This document shows, in pieces, positions 9,030 to 18,548 of a DNA stretch of 64,000 nt. The position numbers were made by a program, and so were the translations under genes. The stretch comes from ZC4RG30 sp963777735 (lineage in GTDB: Bacteria; Pseudomonadota; Gammaproteobacteria; Steroidobacterales; Steroidobacteraceae): positions 62,001-126,000 of the forward strand of contig CAVZRQ010000008.1 in NCBI GenBank assembly GCA_963777735.1, read 5' to 3'. The notes under the pieces were generated by a model. That model was given only the letters and a program-made list of their open reading frames with translations, was not told the DNA's origin and made no database searches. Every line of letters starts with the position of its first letter. Positions within the stretch are counted from its first letter, which is position 1.

Positions 9030-12000
9030 CGCCGGCGCGAGGCTCGATGCATTGCACACCGGGCGCAACATCCTGTTGCAGGCGCCAGCGGGGTCCGGCA
9101 AGACAACCGTGCTGGCACAGCGCTTCCTCGGCGCACTGGCGAAAGTCGATGAGCCGGAGCAGGTGCTGGCGATCACCTTCACCCGCAAGGCTGCCGCAGA
9201 AATGCGCGAGCGCGTGCTGCTGGCGCTGGAAGGTGGATTGCCGGAGTCACAGGCTGACCTGCCTCGCTGGCAGGAGCTTTGTGCCGAGGTGCACGCCCAT
9301 GCGCAGCAACGCGGTTGGCTGCCGGCAGAGTTGCCGGCCCGGCTGCGCATCCAGACCATCGATTCGCTGGCGCATGAGATCGCCCGGGCGATGCCCTTGT
9401 TGGGGCGCATGTACGCCAATCTCAGGGTGATCGATTCTGCGGCTTCGTTGTATTCAGAAGCTGCGCGCGAAGCGCTGCGATTCGGCGCTGCAGAGGCGGA
9501 ATACCGGGACGACATCAATCTGCTGCTGGTGCGGCTGGACAATGACTGGGATCGTGCCGAGCAGTTGCTGGCCGGGCTGCTGCCCGAGCGCAATCGCTGG
9601 CAGCCAATGCTGCTGGAACATCCGCCAGAAGAACTGGCAGATCGGGTGTCTGCAAGCCTGCGGCGCATTGTCAACGAAACATTGTCGGAGGCGCATCGGC
9701 TTCTCTCCCCTGAGGTCGTGGCGGAAGGGGCGGCACTGGCCAGCAGCAGCGCCCAACACCGCCGCGATGCAGGTCATGATCAGGCTGGCACGTGGAGCGA
9801 ATGGCTGCAGCCCGCTGCGTCGCTGGAACCTTCGGCGGGCAATGTTGCCGCGTGGCAATGCGTCACCGGCCTTGCATTGACTGGCGAAGGTGAGCTGCGC
9901 AAGCAGGTCAACGTCAACAACGGCTTCCCACGCGAAGACAAGGTACTGAAGCAGCGTTGGCAGAGCTGGAAGGAAGAGCTGGAGCGGCGAGACGGAGCGT
10001 TGCGGATGCTGCAGGACATCGAGGCACTGCCCCCCGTCGCCATCGATGCAGAAGAACGGCAGGCACTCGCGGCGCTGGCGCGGCTGATGCTGCTGGCTGC
10101 AATGCAGCTGAAGCTGGTGTTTCGCAGTCGCGGGCTGGTGGACCACGGTGAAGTTTCGGCGGTGGCACGGCAGGCGCTCCGTGACATGGATGGGCCGACA
10201 GACCAATCCATCCGGCAGACCCTGCGGGTGCAGCACCTGCTCGTCGATGAGTTCCAGGATACTTCGCCGGAACAGCTGGATCTGGTGCGCGATCTGATCT
10301 GCGGCTGGGACGCCGGGGAAGAGCGGTCGCTGTTCCTGGTCGGCGATCCGATGCAGTCGATCTACCTGTTCCGCAACTCCGAAGTGGGCCTGTTCCTGCG
10401 GACACGTGCAGAGGGTATCGGCGACCTGCAACTCGAGGCGCGGCAGCTGAGTCGCAACTTCCGTTCCCGGCCGGCGCTGGTGGAGTGGGCCAATATCGCG
10501 TTCCGTTCGATTTTTCCTGTGCTGGAGAATCTGCGTACTTCGGCAGTTCCGTTCCTGCCATCTGTGGCTGCCCGCGTTGAAACGGCAGAAGCATCAGCAG
10601 CGGTGACGATCTGGCCGCAGGACAGCGCGGATCCGGAAGTGGAAGCCGCAGTCATTGCGCAGGAAGTCCAGCACCTCCGCAGCAGCCAGCCCGCCAGCTC
10701 GATCGCGGTGCTGGTGCAGACCCGCGCCCTGGCAGGTCCCGTACTGCGGGCCTTGCAGAAGTCGGGCATTACGACCTTGGGTGTTGACCTCGCGATGCTG
10801 GCAGAACGCGGCGTGGTGCGGGATCTGGTGGCGCTGGGGCAGGCGTTGCTGGATGCGGCCGATCGCAGTGCCTGGCTTGCGGTGCTGCGTGCGCCGTACT
10901 GCGGACTCACACTGGCTGATCTGGCGCTGATCTGCGATTTTGCGGGCAAACAACCGCTGGTTGAACAGCTGGTCAATGTGGCGCTGGTGGCGCAACTTTC
11001 CCCCGATGGCCAGTTGCGGCTGGCGCGAGTGGGTCCGCAGCTTCTGCAGGCCTGGCAGGCGCGTGGCAGCCTCGATCCAGCGAGCAACATCGAGTCAATG
11101 TGGTACCAGCTGGGCGGGCAGGCAGCCTGCCAGGGCGAGGCCGAGATTTCAGCTGCCCGGCAGTACCTGCTCGCATTGCGTCGCCTGCAGGAGCAGGAGG
11201 GGAACGTCGTCGGCCTGCGACTGCAGGAACTGGCGGCTCAATTGCGTGATCGCAGTGAAGTGGCCGGTGCCAACCCCGTGGAAGTGCTGACGATCCATCA
11301 TGCCAAGGGTCTGGAATGGGATGTGGTGTTCGTACCCGGGCTTGGCAAGCTGCCGCGCGGCGACAATCCGCCCTTGTTGCGCTGGCTGCAGTTGCCGGCA
11401 GCATCCGGTGACGGTGATCTATTGCTGGCCGTGCACAGTATCGGTGAACCAAGATCATCGAATCCGCTGGCCAGATACATCGCGCGCTTGCAGGCGGAAC
11501 GGCAACAGAACGAGCGGGTGCGCCTGCTGTATGTCGCCATCACCCGCGCGCGACAGCGGCTCTATCTTTCCGGGCACGCGCCGTGGCGCGAGAGCGTAGA
11601 GGGGCCGGCGCCCGCCAGCCGCTCGTTGTTGCAGCTGCTCTGGCCGGCGGTGCGGGCTCATTTCGATGCCGCAGGGTCAGTCGACACACCGGCTGCCGGC
11701 AGCGCGCCATCACTGGAATCGACCTGGTATCGCTTGCCCGCCGCGTATGCAGCCGCGGACGAGCAACCGCTACCGTCGGTGACATCGCTGTCACGCGCGG
11801 CGACTGAGGCATTGGCAGAGCCGGAGTTCAGCTGGGTAGGTCCACTGGCGCGTGCAGCCGGCACGGTGATGCACGCGGAGTTCGAACGCCTGGCATCCAT
11901 CGGGATCGGATTTGCACTGGGAATTGAAGCCCGCCTGGAACACTGCGCCGCGCGACTCCGCGAACAGGGCATTGCGGCAGAGCAGGCGGACGCGACCGCG

Positions 12001-12367
12001 CAGGCCATCGTGCGACAGCTGCGGAAACTCGCCACCGACCCACGCGTGTCATGGCTGGTGGGTGAATCACATCGGGAGGCACGCAGCGAGCTGCGACTGT
12101 CCGGCATCGTGGCGGGCGAGTTGCGCAATGTGGTCATCGATCGCAGCTTTGTCGATGCCGACGGCACGCGCTGGATCGTCGACTACAAGACCAGCGTGCA
12201 TGCCGGTGGTGGGCTGGAAGAATTCATGCAGCGCGAGCTCGAGCGCTACGCTCCGCAGCTGCGGTTGTATCTGCAAACTCGCGAGTGGACTCGGGCCGGA
12301 ACCGGTGCGTGCTGCGCTGTATTTTCCCTGGCTGGGTGAATTCCGCGAGTTCCAGCCCGCTATCTGA
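9022..12367 (+). CDS. AddA/UvrD-like helicase-nuclease, frameshift near the 3' end
   Basis: A superfamily 1A helicase of the AddA/RecB type that resects DNA double-strand ends together with the AddB-like protein just upstream. Motifs in order: Walker A APAGSGKTTVL (residue about 23), ITFTRKAAAEMRERV, the Walker B LLVDEFQDTSPEQLDL, LVGDPMQSIYLFR, NFRSRPALVEWAN, LTIHHAKGLEWDVVFVPG and LLYVAITRARQRLYLS, then a C-terminal PD-(D/E)XK domain with WIVDYKTS. One extra A in the AAA at 12275-12277 shifts the last 30 residues; without it the end reads LGPEPVRAALYFPWLGEF and the protein has 1114 residues. The start at 9022 overlaps the upstream stop, which indicates translational coupling. Confidence 0.9.
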
Positions 12368-13102
12368 AGGTGCCTTCCGCAGCGAGTCGGCGCCTGCCGT
12401 TGGCATCCGGTGGGCCCAGGATATCCAACCGCCGCTGTAGCGCCTGGGGTGCGCCGGGGCGGGCAGCGACTGTTCCTTCCAGCAGCCAGCTGCGGTCGAC
12501 ATTGACCGTCAGCGACGCGGTGACAGCAAATGGGCCGTCCATGTCCTGCAGTACACCAACAAACGGGGGCGAAGCAGCGGAAGGGAACTTCAGGTTGTAG
12601 CTGCCGAGTGCGCCGCCACTCCCGTCATTGAATTCGCGCAGCTGCAGTTCTCCGGAAAGTGCCTGTACCTGCTTGCCCTCAAGTCGGATGGCCAGTTGTT
12701 GTCCGTGCAGCTGGCCATTCCAGCCAGGAGAAAGCATGCCTACCAGGCGGCGATCGAACTGCATGGTCAGTGAAACATCCTGCATGGCGATGCGTCCGCC
12801 GCGACGCAGTTCGATCTGGCCGCTGCCCACGCCCTGTTCTGCGCGGACATCGAATTCTGCCTGCAGGGCCAGGCGCAGCAGAGCGGAAGGATGCAGCTTC
12901 CAGCGCAGCAATTCGATGGGTTCCGGGGTGATCCCGGCAATTGCAGGATGAGACCCGAGCACTGACCCCGCCAGATGGAGCCGCTCCAGGAAGCGCACTC
13001 GAGTTGCGGCGAAAGCAACCCGCCCACCCAACGCGATGGCAGGACGACCAGCAGGGCCAGCACGAAGGCTGCAACGCCAAGCAGGGCTACACGCAGTTTC
13101 AT
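12360..13102 (-). CDS. gspN: Type II secretion system protein N, one frameshift
   Basis: The last gene of the gsp operon. The N-terminus MKLRVALLGVAAFVLALLVV is a membrane anchor, followed by WSGSIWRGQCSGL, typical of GspN. The periplasmic rest (ITPEPIELLRWKLHPSALLR and so on, to AAEGTFR) lies in another frame. A missing G in the GGG run at about 12934 explains the switch; restored, the gene codes for 247 residues, normal for GspN. GspN is an inner-membrane, periplasm-facing accessory protein found in a subset of type II systems. Its 3' end overlaps the 3' end of the convergent AddA-like gene by eight bases. Confidence 0.85.
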
Positions 13103-13120
13103 GTGCCGGGGCCAGCGCAG

Positions 13121-13606
13121 TCAGCGCGTGCGCAACTGCACAGAAGCATTGACGATGCCAGGGCCGCTGCCGGTAAGGCTGGCTGCGACGACCTGCACAC
13201 CGTGCTGGGAAGACAGCCGCGCAATCCAGCCAGTGAGCAGGTTGAAATCGGCCTGTTCCAGCTGCACGCGCATGGCGCCTTCACCCGCCGGCTGGCTGCC
13301 CGTAAGCGCCAGCGAAAGTCCGGACTCACGCGCCGAGCGATCGATCAATACCACCAGCGATTCCTGCGTCGCCGTGGCCACAGGGCCAGGCCCGGCAGCG
13401 GCAAGTGTTGGCGCGACACGCCGCATCCAATCGAGATCAGCCTGCTGCGCGTCGAGTTGTGCCCTGGCCTTGCCAAGATTGCGTTGCAAGGGGAGGAACA
13501 CGCCCAGCAGCACGATGAGCACTATCGCAATGCCGCCAATGCGCAGCACCCGCTGATCGCGCGGAGCCAGATTCGTGTACCACTCAAGCAGCTGCGCGCG
13601 ATTCAT
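13121..13606 (-). CDS. gspM: Type II secretion system protein M
   Basis: 161 residues, starting MNRAQLLEWYTNLAPRDQRV with one membrane helix (about 22-42, GGIAIVLIVLLGVFLPL), then a short coiled segment and a ferredoxin-like periplasmic domain. This is the size and layout of GspM/EpsM, which binds GspL in the inner-membrane platform. The ATG overlaps the gspL stop by four bases. The frame is intact. Confidence 0.9.
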   Translation of the reverse strand: MNRAQLLEWYTNLAPRDQRVLRIGGIAIVLIVLLGVFLPLQRNLGKARAQLDAQQADLDWMRRVAPTLAAAGPGPVATATQESLVVLIDRSARESGLSLALTGSQPAGEGAMRVQLEQADFNLLTGWIARLSSQHGVQVVAASLTGSGPGIVNASVQLRTR

Positions 13607-14847
13607 GATGCCGTGTTCTTCAATTCAACCTGACCTTCGTAAACGTTGCCTCGCACCGAGCCCGAGACAACCTCCGCGGCATAACCGCTCGCACGGAGGG
13701 CCTGGCTGAATTGTTCCAGGGTGGTGGCATCTGGTGCGCTGAGTTTCATTTTCAGTGAGCCTGGCTCGAAAGTGGCGGACAGCAGTTCAGCCACCGGCAC
13801 GTTCTGTTTCGCGGCGGCAACCGCGGCAAGCATATGCAGCAGTTCGCCCTTCTGGTTTGCCTCGCCCGCCAGTGAGTCGAGGCGCTGTTGCATGGTGTGG
13901 CGTGGATCCTCACCGGGAGGTTGGCCAGGGAAAACCGAGCCATAGAGCTGGAGCATGTCCTGTTCCATGGCCGCCGACGCCTTGCGCAGCTGGTGCAACT
14001 CCCAGAAAGAACCGACGCCATGCAGCAGCAGCAGTGCGCCCGCCAGCATCGCCACCCACCGCCACTGCCGCCAACTGGTGCCAGAAGCGCGCTGCGGGCG
14101 AAAGGCACCTTGCAGCAGGTTGATGGGTGAGGAATTGGCCAGGCCCTGCGCGAACTGCGTCAGCAGCCCGCCGGAACTCAACTGCACCTTCAGGGAGGCG
14201 ACCCTGTCGCGCAGCGCTTCCACTGAACCGCCATGCTGTTCCCAGTCTTCGGGGCTCGAGTAGACAGCCAGATTCACCGTGGCAAGGTCCGTTTCATCTC
14301 CCAGCAGCATTTCGAGTGCCAGTGCTGGGTCATTGGCAGGCAACAACAGCGGTCGTGCCGAGTCATTGCGCAACAGCAGCTGGCCGTCCGTGATCAGCAT
14401 CGTGACATGGCCGGGCAGCACCGGCGCCAGATCGCTTTCGGCAAACACGGCATGGGGAATGAGCTGCAATCGTGCTGCTTGTGCCAGCCATTCCTGCATC
14501 TGGCTGCGCTCCACCACGGCAACCGGCACTAGGCCAGTTCCGGCATCGCGTTGTCCGATCGCAAAATGCAGCTGTTCGACGTCCTGGGAAACCTGATCTT
14601 CCAGGGCAAACGGCGCCAGTTGCAGCAGCCGGCTTTCGTTGCCGGCGGGCAGGGCGACCAGGAACTGCGATACATCTGCGCCAGAAACCAGCAGGGCCAC
14701 GCGGCGACCCGTGGACAGGGTGTGCAGGCCGCCACCGGTATCGGTGCTGGGCAGTGACAGCAGCTGGCCCGACGCATCGGCGACCGCCCACGACACGTCA
14801 TCGCCAAGGGGCGATAGTCGCAGCAGTAGCCAGTCTGTAGATGCCAT
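13603..14847 (-). CDS. gspL: Type II secretion system protein L
   Basis: 414 residues. The cytoplasmic half (1-240) is the actin-like domain that recruits the GspE ATPase, starting MASTDWLLLRLSPLGDDVSW. A single membrane helix follows (about 250-272, VAMLAGALLLLHGVGSF). The periplasmic half ends in a ferredoxin-like domain with TTLEQFSQALRASGYAAEVV. It sits between gspK and gspM in the standard order, coupled to gspM by an ATGA overlap. The start lies 21 bases after the corrected gspK stop. Confidence 0.93.
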   Translation of the reverse strand: MASTDWLLLRLSPLGDDVSWAVADASGQLLSLPSTDTGGGLHTLSTGRRVALLVSGADVSQFLVALPAGNESRLLQLAPFALEDQVSQDVEQLHFAIGQRDAGTGLVPVAVVERSQMQEWLAQAARLQLIPHAVFAESDLAPVLPGHVTMLITDGQLLLRNDSARPLLLPANDPALALEMLLGDETDLATVNLAVYSSPEDWEQHGGSVEALRDRVASLKVQLSSGGLLTQFAQGLANSSPINLLQGAFRPQRASGTSWRQWRWVAMLAGALLLLHGVGSFWELHQLRKASAAMEQDMLQLYGSVFPGQPPGEDPRHTMQQRLDSLAGEANQKGELLHMLAAVAAAKQNVPVAELLSATFEPGSLKMKLSAPDATTLEQFSQALRASGYAAEVVSGSVRGNVYEGQVELKNTAS

Positions 14848-14868
14848 CTTGCCTAGCTCCAGGGCGCG

Positions 14869-15802
14869 CTATTCGGTGCCAAAACTGCGCGCGACGGCCC
14901 TTGCCTGGCCGCGTCCATCGCGATACATGAGACTGTACAAGGCGAACTCGGCAGTGCCAATACGAATCCAGGTGTGCAAGCCGGAAATAGCTGCTGCGTT
15001 CCGCAGTCAGCTCCGCCATTTTCGGCTCATTGGCGGCGAGCACGGTTCGCTTGGGAAAGCAGCCATTCTGACGCAACTCGGCCATTTCCTCTGCGGACCG
15101 CCTGCTGTGCTCTACGTAACCGGGATTGCTGGAACTCAGCGCAAACAGGGAGTCGAGCACTATTCCGTCGGCAAGGCACACATTGATCTTGTTGGCCGAG
15201 TATGGCAACGCCGTGACATGCGGCGCGAGTTTCAGATAAAGCTCACGGGAGAAGTCCGGCATCTGCTGCAACTCGGAGATGGTCGTCAGCAACTGGTTGC
15301 TGGTCAGGTGTGGTGGGTTGCGTGAGGTGTAGAGGCTGTCTTCTCCGCCGTCGCTGCCCGGCGTGTTGTCGGGATCGATCCAGTCCACGATCAACGGGGC
15401 CCAGCGCGTTTCAAGGCCTGCCAGTTCCAGCAGGCGCTGAAAGACCTTGAATGCATCGGGGTCGCGCGTGCCGTCGTTTTTCAGCAGGGTGTTGAGATTG
15501 AACTTGGCCTGCTCGTCGGTCAGCAATGCCTCCAGTCCTATCCCCGTTTCGATCTCGACCGGGCCATAAGGCTGGGCCCAGGAATCCTGGGAAGTATCAT
15601 CCTGGTTCTTGTCGTCTTTCAGTGCGTAGGCCGCCAGCGCCTCGGCACCCTGGGCCAGTTGCAGTGCCTGCTCCATGCTGAAACTTGCGGCGGTGCGACG
15701 CGCCGACATGGCAGTCTCGAAGAAGATGGTCGCGGCGACGATGGCAGCCAGAGCTACCAGGATCAGCGCGCTGATCAGGATGACGCCGCGTTGCCGCATC
15801 AC
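14869..15802 (-). CDS. gspK: Type II secretion minor pseudopilin K, one frameshift
   Basis: GspK caps the pseudopilus tip. The N-terminus MMRQRGVILISALILVALAA is a prepilin-type leader and hydrophobic helix. The large K-specific insert includes KFNLNTLLKNDGTRDPD and LIVDWIDPDNTPGSDGGEDS, the calcium-binding region known for this family. One extra T at about 14977 shifts the last 35 residues; restored, they read HTWIRIGTAEFALYSLMYRD and end SFGTE, giving 310 residues. Overlaps gspJ by four bases. Confidence 0.9.
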
Positions 15803-16404
15803 CCTGCCACCTCGATGAGTCGGGTCAGCTTGCCGAAATCCTCAAGGTCGAGGGTCACCTCGACGGCGATGGGACGCCAGCCCAACTCACGCTGAGTGCG
15901 CTGGCCACCCTGAGCGGCAGGGGGCCAGTTGTCCTGCCAGCTGTTGCCGTCATTCATGTAGCGCAACGTGAAGCTGCGCACGCCATCCAGCAGCTGCTTC
16001 GAATCCGGTTCCGGGTAGAGCTGGGCATCCAGTACTCTCCAGGTTTCGCGGTACAGCTTGCCTTCGCGCAGGGCATACCGCACGCGCTGCAGCGTGGAGC
16101 GGTCCAGACCCACCGGGTTCATCCAGCCGCCGCGGGTGAATACCAGATCAGTTCCGCCTGTGAGTGCCGGCATGAAACCGGGTCCGAGTGGTTCGCGCAC
16201 TGGTCGCGGGTTCAGCTGGCTGAGATCCTGCACCAGACTGCGCATGGTGAACTGCAGCGCCTGCAGTCGCACGGCATGAACCTTTACCCGGTCGCGGTTC
16301 TTCAATGCTTCCTGCATCGCTTCGAAAGCCATGACGGAGAGAATCGCCGCAATCAGCACGGCAATCATGACCTCGACCAGCGTGAACCCGCGTTGCCGTT
16401 TCAT
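15799..16404 (-). CDS. gspJ: Type II secretion minor pseudopilin J
   Basis: 201 residues beginning MKRQRGFTLVEVMIAVLIAA, a classic prepilin leader cut between G and F, then the N-terminal helix. The body has QALQFTMRSLVQDLSQLNPR and LREGKLYRETWRVLD, typical of GspJ. It forms the pseudopilus tip with GspI and GspK. Four-base overlaps on both sides show coupling within the operon. The frame is intact. Confidence 0.93.
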   Translation of the reverse strand: MKRQRGFTLVEVMIAVLIAAILSVMAFEAMQEALKNRDRVKVHAVRLQALQFTMRSLVQDLSQLNPRPVREPLGPGFMPALTGGTDLVFTRGGWMNPVGLDRSTLQRVRYALREGKLYRETWRVLDAQLYPEPDSKQLLDGVRSFTLRYMNDGNSWQDNWPPAAQGGQRTQRELGWRPIAVEVTLDLEDFGKLTRLIEVAG

Positions 16405-16884
16405 GGTGGGTTGGGGCCGGCCCCTCGCGGTGGTGGCAGGCTCCAGTCCGGTTCAATGCCACTTGGCGCACCGACTTCAGTGCCGAGGAAACCATACGCT
16501 TTGGTCAGCGCTGGAAAGTCCTCGTCAGAATCAGCGTCCGACACGGATGCAGTCGATGCCGGCGCAACAGACACATCGATGCGCAGGATGCCGGCCACTT
16601 TCTGATCGATGATTTCCTGCCGCCAGATCCACTTGGTGCCGGCGAATTCCGTTTCGCCGGTGGTGACTCCGGCTCCAGGGCGAGGCCTTGCCAGCCGGGT
16701 TTCGCTGATGCGGTTCAACGCCACCCATTCGGCAAACGACTTGTCGCGCAGATGGCCGATGTTGTCGGCGGAGGAGGCCAGGGTGGTCAGCAGTGCGCCG
16801 ATGCCCAAGGGCGATCACCAGCATGGCAATGACCACCTCGATGATCGTGAAGCCGGCTGACCGCTGCAGAAGTGGCCTGCTCAT
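16401..16884 (-). CDS. gspI: Type II secretion minor pseudopilin I, one frameshift
   Basis: The start MSRPLLQRSAGFTIIEVVIA is a prepilin leader plus helix; the continuation in another frame reads IGALLTTLASSADNIGHLRD and KSFAEWVALNRISETRLARP, the GspI hallmark. One extra G in the GGG near 16805 explains the switch; corrected, the helix reads MLVIALGIGALLTTL and the protein has 160 residues. The C-terminus is proline-rich (PPPRGAGPNPP). GspI helps to nucleate the pseudopilus tip. Overlaps gspH and gspJ by four bases each. Confidence 0.88.
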
Positions 16885-17471
16885 GCCGGGTTGGCCTCGA
16901 GGTCGACGGCCTCGATGCGATCGGAAACGGAAGAGGGCGCAATGACCACGCCAGCACCCTCTTCGCGCTGCAACGTCAGCTCAAACAGGTTCAGTTCTCC
17001 GCTGGAGTACAGCATGATTTGCGGCGTGAGTTCGTCCGGCTTGGCATCAACGCGTGGCAGGATGATCTCGCGGCCCTCCACGCTCACCGTCATTTTGATG
17101 CCGGCGGGCAGCTTGCGCGAACGTGTCTCGGAATCCCCCTCCAGTCTTTGCCACAGGCCACTGCGGGAGTCGAACGCCAGGAATTCGTAGCCACCCGTGA
17201 AGCAGCGCATGCCGTATTCGCGATTCTGCAGGGCAGCCTGGTCGCGCAGATAGTCCGTCAGTGCCAGGATTCGGTCGCGCTCTTTTTCGAGTTCGCGGTC
17301 GTTGCCGCCAAGACTCGTCGACAGCACTGTTCCCACAATCATGATGCCGATGATCAGCAGCACCACGAGGATCTCGATCAGCGTGAACCCGGCGCTTGTT
17401 GGCCGCGGCCTACTCGTCGAGATTCCAGTTCCCGATATCCGCGTTGGCTTCCTCGCCGCCAGGCTGGCCAT
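16881..17471 (-). CDS. gspH: Type II secretion minor pseudopilin H (start uncertain)
   Basis: The prepilin motif SAGFTLIEILVVLLIIGIMI is followed by the GspH body (RDQAALQNREYGMRCFTGGY EF, LWQRLEGDS). The hydrophobic motif identifies a pseudopilin, and position between gspG and gspI identifies H. The in-frame ATG at 17471 gives a 28-residue leader inside the gspG coding region, unusually long for a prepilin. No ATG, GTG or TTG lies between it and the motif. Either another indel hides the true start just after the gspG stop at 17410, or a non-standard start is used. Confidence 0.82.
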   Translation of the reverse strand: MASLAARKPTRISGTGISTSRPRPTSAGFTLIEILVVLLIIGIMIVGTVLSTSLGGNDRELEKERDRILALTDYLRDQAALQNREYGMRCFTGGYEFLAFDSRSGLWQRLEGDSETRSRKLPAGIKMTVSVEGREIILPRVDAKPDELTPQIMLYSSGELNLFELTLQREEGAGVVIAPSSVSDRIEAVDLEANPA

Positions 17472-17850
17472 CGGCACCGAGGGTCCAGATGTCGAACTCG
17501 CCATGTTCGCCGGGGCTTGCATATAGGTAGTCGCGCCCCCATGGGTCCTTGCTGATGCGTTTCACATAGCCGCCCTTTGCCCAGTTGGTGAGGTTCGGAT
17601 CGGCTGGCTTCTGCACCAGCGCATTCAGACCCTGCTCGGTGGTGGGATAGCGGAAGTTGTCGAGCCGGTAGAGCGTCAAGGAAGTTTCATAGACCCGGAT
17701 GTCCTGTTTGGCCTTCGAAACCTGGGCGTCATCGACATTGCCCATGAGTTGCTGGGTGACGACCGCCGCAAGCAGGCCGATGATCACCACCACGACCATG
17801 ATCTCGATCAGCGTGAATCCGCGCTGCAATCCGTGAATCCGGCGAGTCAT
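17410..17850 (-). CDS. gspG: Type II secretion major pseudopilin G
   Basis: 146 residues starting MTRRIHGLQRGFTLIEIMVV, with prepilin cleavage between G and F. It then shows the GspG signature YRLDNFRYPTTEQGLNALV and the C-terminal calcium loop region GRDYLYASPGEHGEFDIWTL GADG. It polymerises into the pseudopilus that drives secretion. I chose 17850 because it gives a normal leader; the frame is open upstream to 17883. It is the first gsp gene in the operon here. gspC, D, E and F are not in the window. It diverges from the rhombosortase gene with about 60 bases between. Confidence 0.94.
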   Translation of the reverse strand: MTRRIHGLQRGFTLIEIMVVVVIIGLLAAVVTQQLMGNVDDAQVSKAKQDIRVYETSLTLYRLDNFRYPTTEQGLNALVQKPADPNLTNWAKGGYVKRISKDPWGRDYLYASPGEHGEFDIWTLGADGQPGGEEANADIGNWNLDE

Positions 17851-17912
17851 ACTGGACACCTGGGGCCTACCTGGAACTGCCAAGGATCATAGCAAACGCC
17901 AGTGCCAATCCC

Positions 17913-18519
17913 GTGACATCGCACACAACCCGTACCGATATCGCAAGGTCGCTGAACTGCGACGGTCGCCATGCGCTGGGCCTGCTGCTGTGCGCCGCAT
18001 TGCTGCTGGCGCCACTGGCCGGCGGCGAGGCGCTGCAGCTGCAATGGCGCTATGAGCGCCTGGCCGTTGCCGACGGGCAGTGGTGGCGGCTGCTCAGTGC
18101 CCACCTCGTGCACCTGGATGCAGGGCATGCCTTGCTCAACTGCACCGGGCTTGCGCTGTTGTGGGCGCTGTTTGCGCGCAGCTACCGGCTGGGACAATGG
18201 CTGTGGGCGCTGGCGCTCATCGTGGCAACCATCGATCTGGGCTTCTGGTTCGTCTCCACCGGGCTGCAATGGTATGTCGGTGCATCGGCCGTGCTGCATG
18301 GCGTCTTTGCCTGTGGCTGCGTCGCCCTGATACGGCAGCGTGATCCCGTGGGGTATGTCGCCTCCGCCGTCTTCGTTGCCAAGCTTCTCTGGGAACAAAT
18401 GGCAGGGGCCGCTGCCATTCGAAACGGAGCATCCGGTGGTCACCGTGTCGCATGCCTATGGAGCGATCGGCGGCGCGCTGTCCGGGCTGCTACTGCGAGG
18501 TCGAGGCGACAAGCTATAA
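17913..18519 (+). CDS. rrtA: Rhombosortase (rhomboid-family intramembrane protease), one frameshift
   Basis: About 201 residues with five or six membrane segments. Rhomboid signatures are HLVHLDAGHALLNCTGLAL L, the catalytic serine motif WYVGASAVLHG, and after the frameshift VSHAYGAIGGALSGLLL, which supplies the catalytic His. One extra A in the AAA at about 18397 shifts the last 40 residues. The GTG start at 17913 is the only reasonable one. Rhombosortases process proteins with a GlyGly-CTERM anchor that are exported by the type II system, which fits the adjacent gsp operon. No GlyGly-CTERM substrate is encoded in this window. Confidence 0.8.
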
Positions 18520-18520
18520 T
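18515..18520 (+). promoter_or_regulatory. Consensus -10 element for the fabD operon
   Basis: A perfect TATAAT that includes the stop codon of the rhombosortase gene. It lies 28 bases before the fabD ATG, so a transcript would start near 18527 with a very short leader containing the ribosome site (GGGGTGAG). I see no good -35 hexamer at 16-18 bases upstream, so strength is uncertain. Confidence 0.45.
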
Positions 18521-18548
18521 GAGCGCCTTCTTTGCGGGGTGAGTTTCG

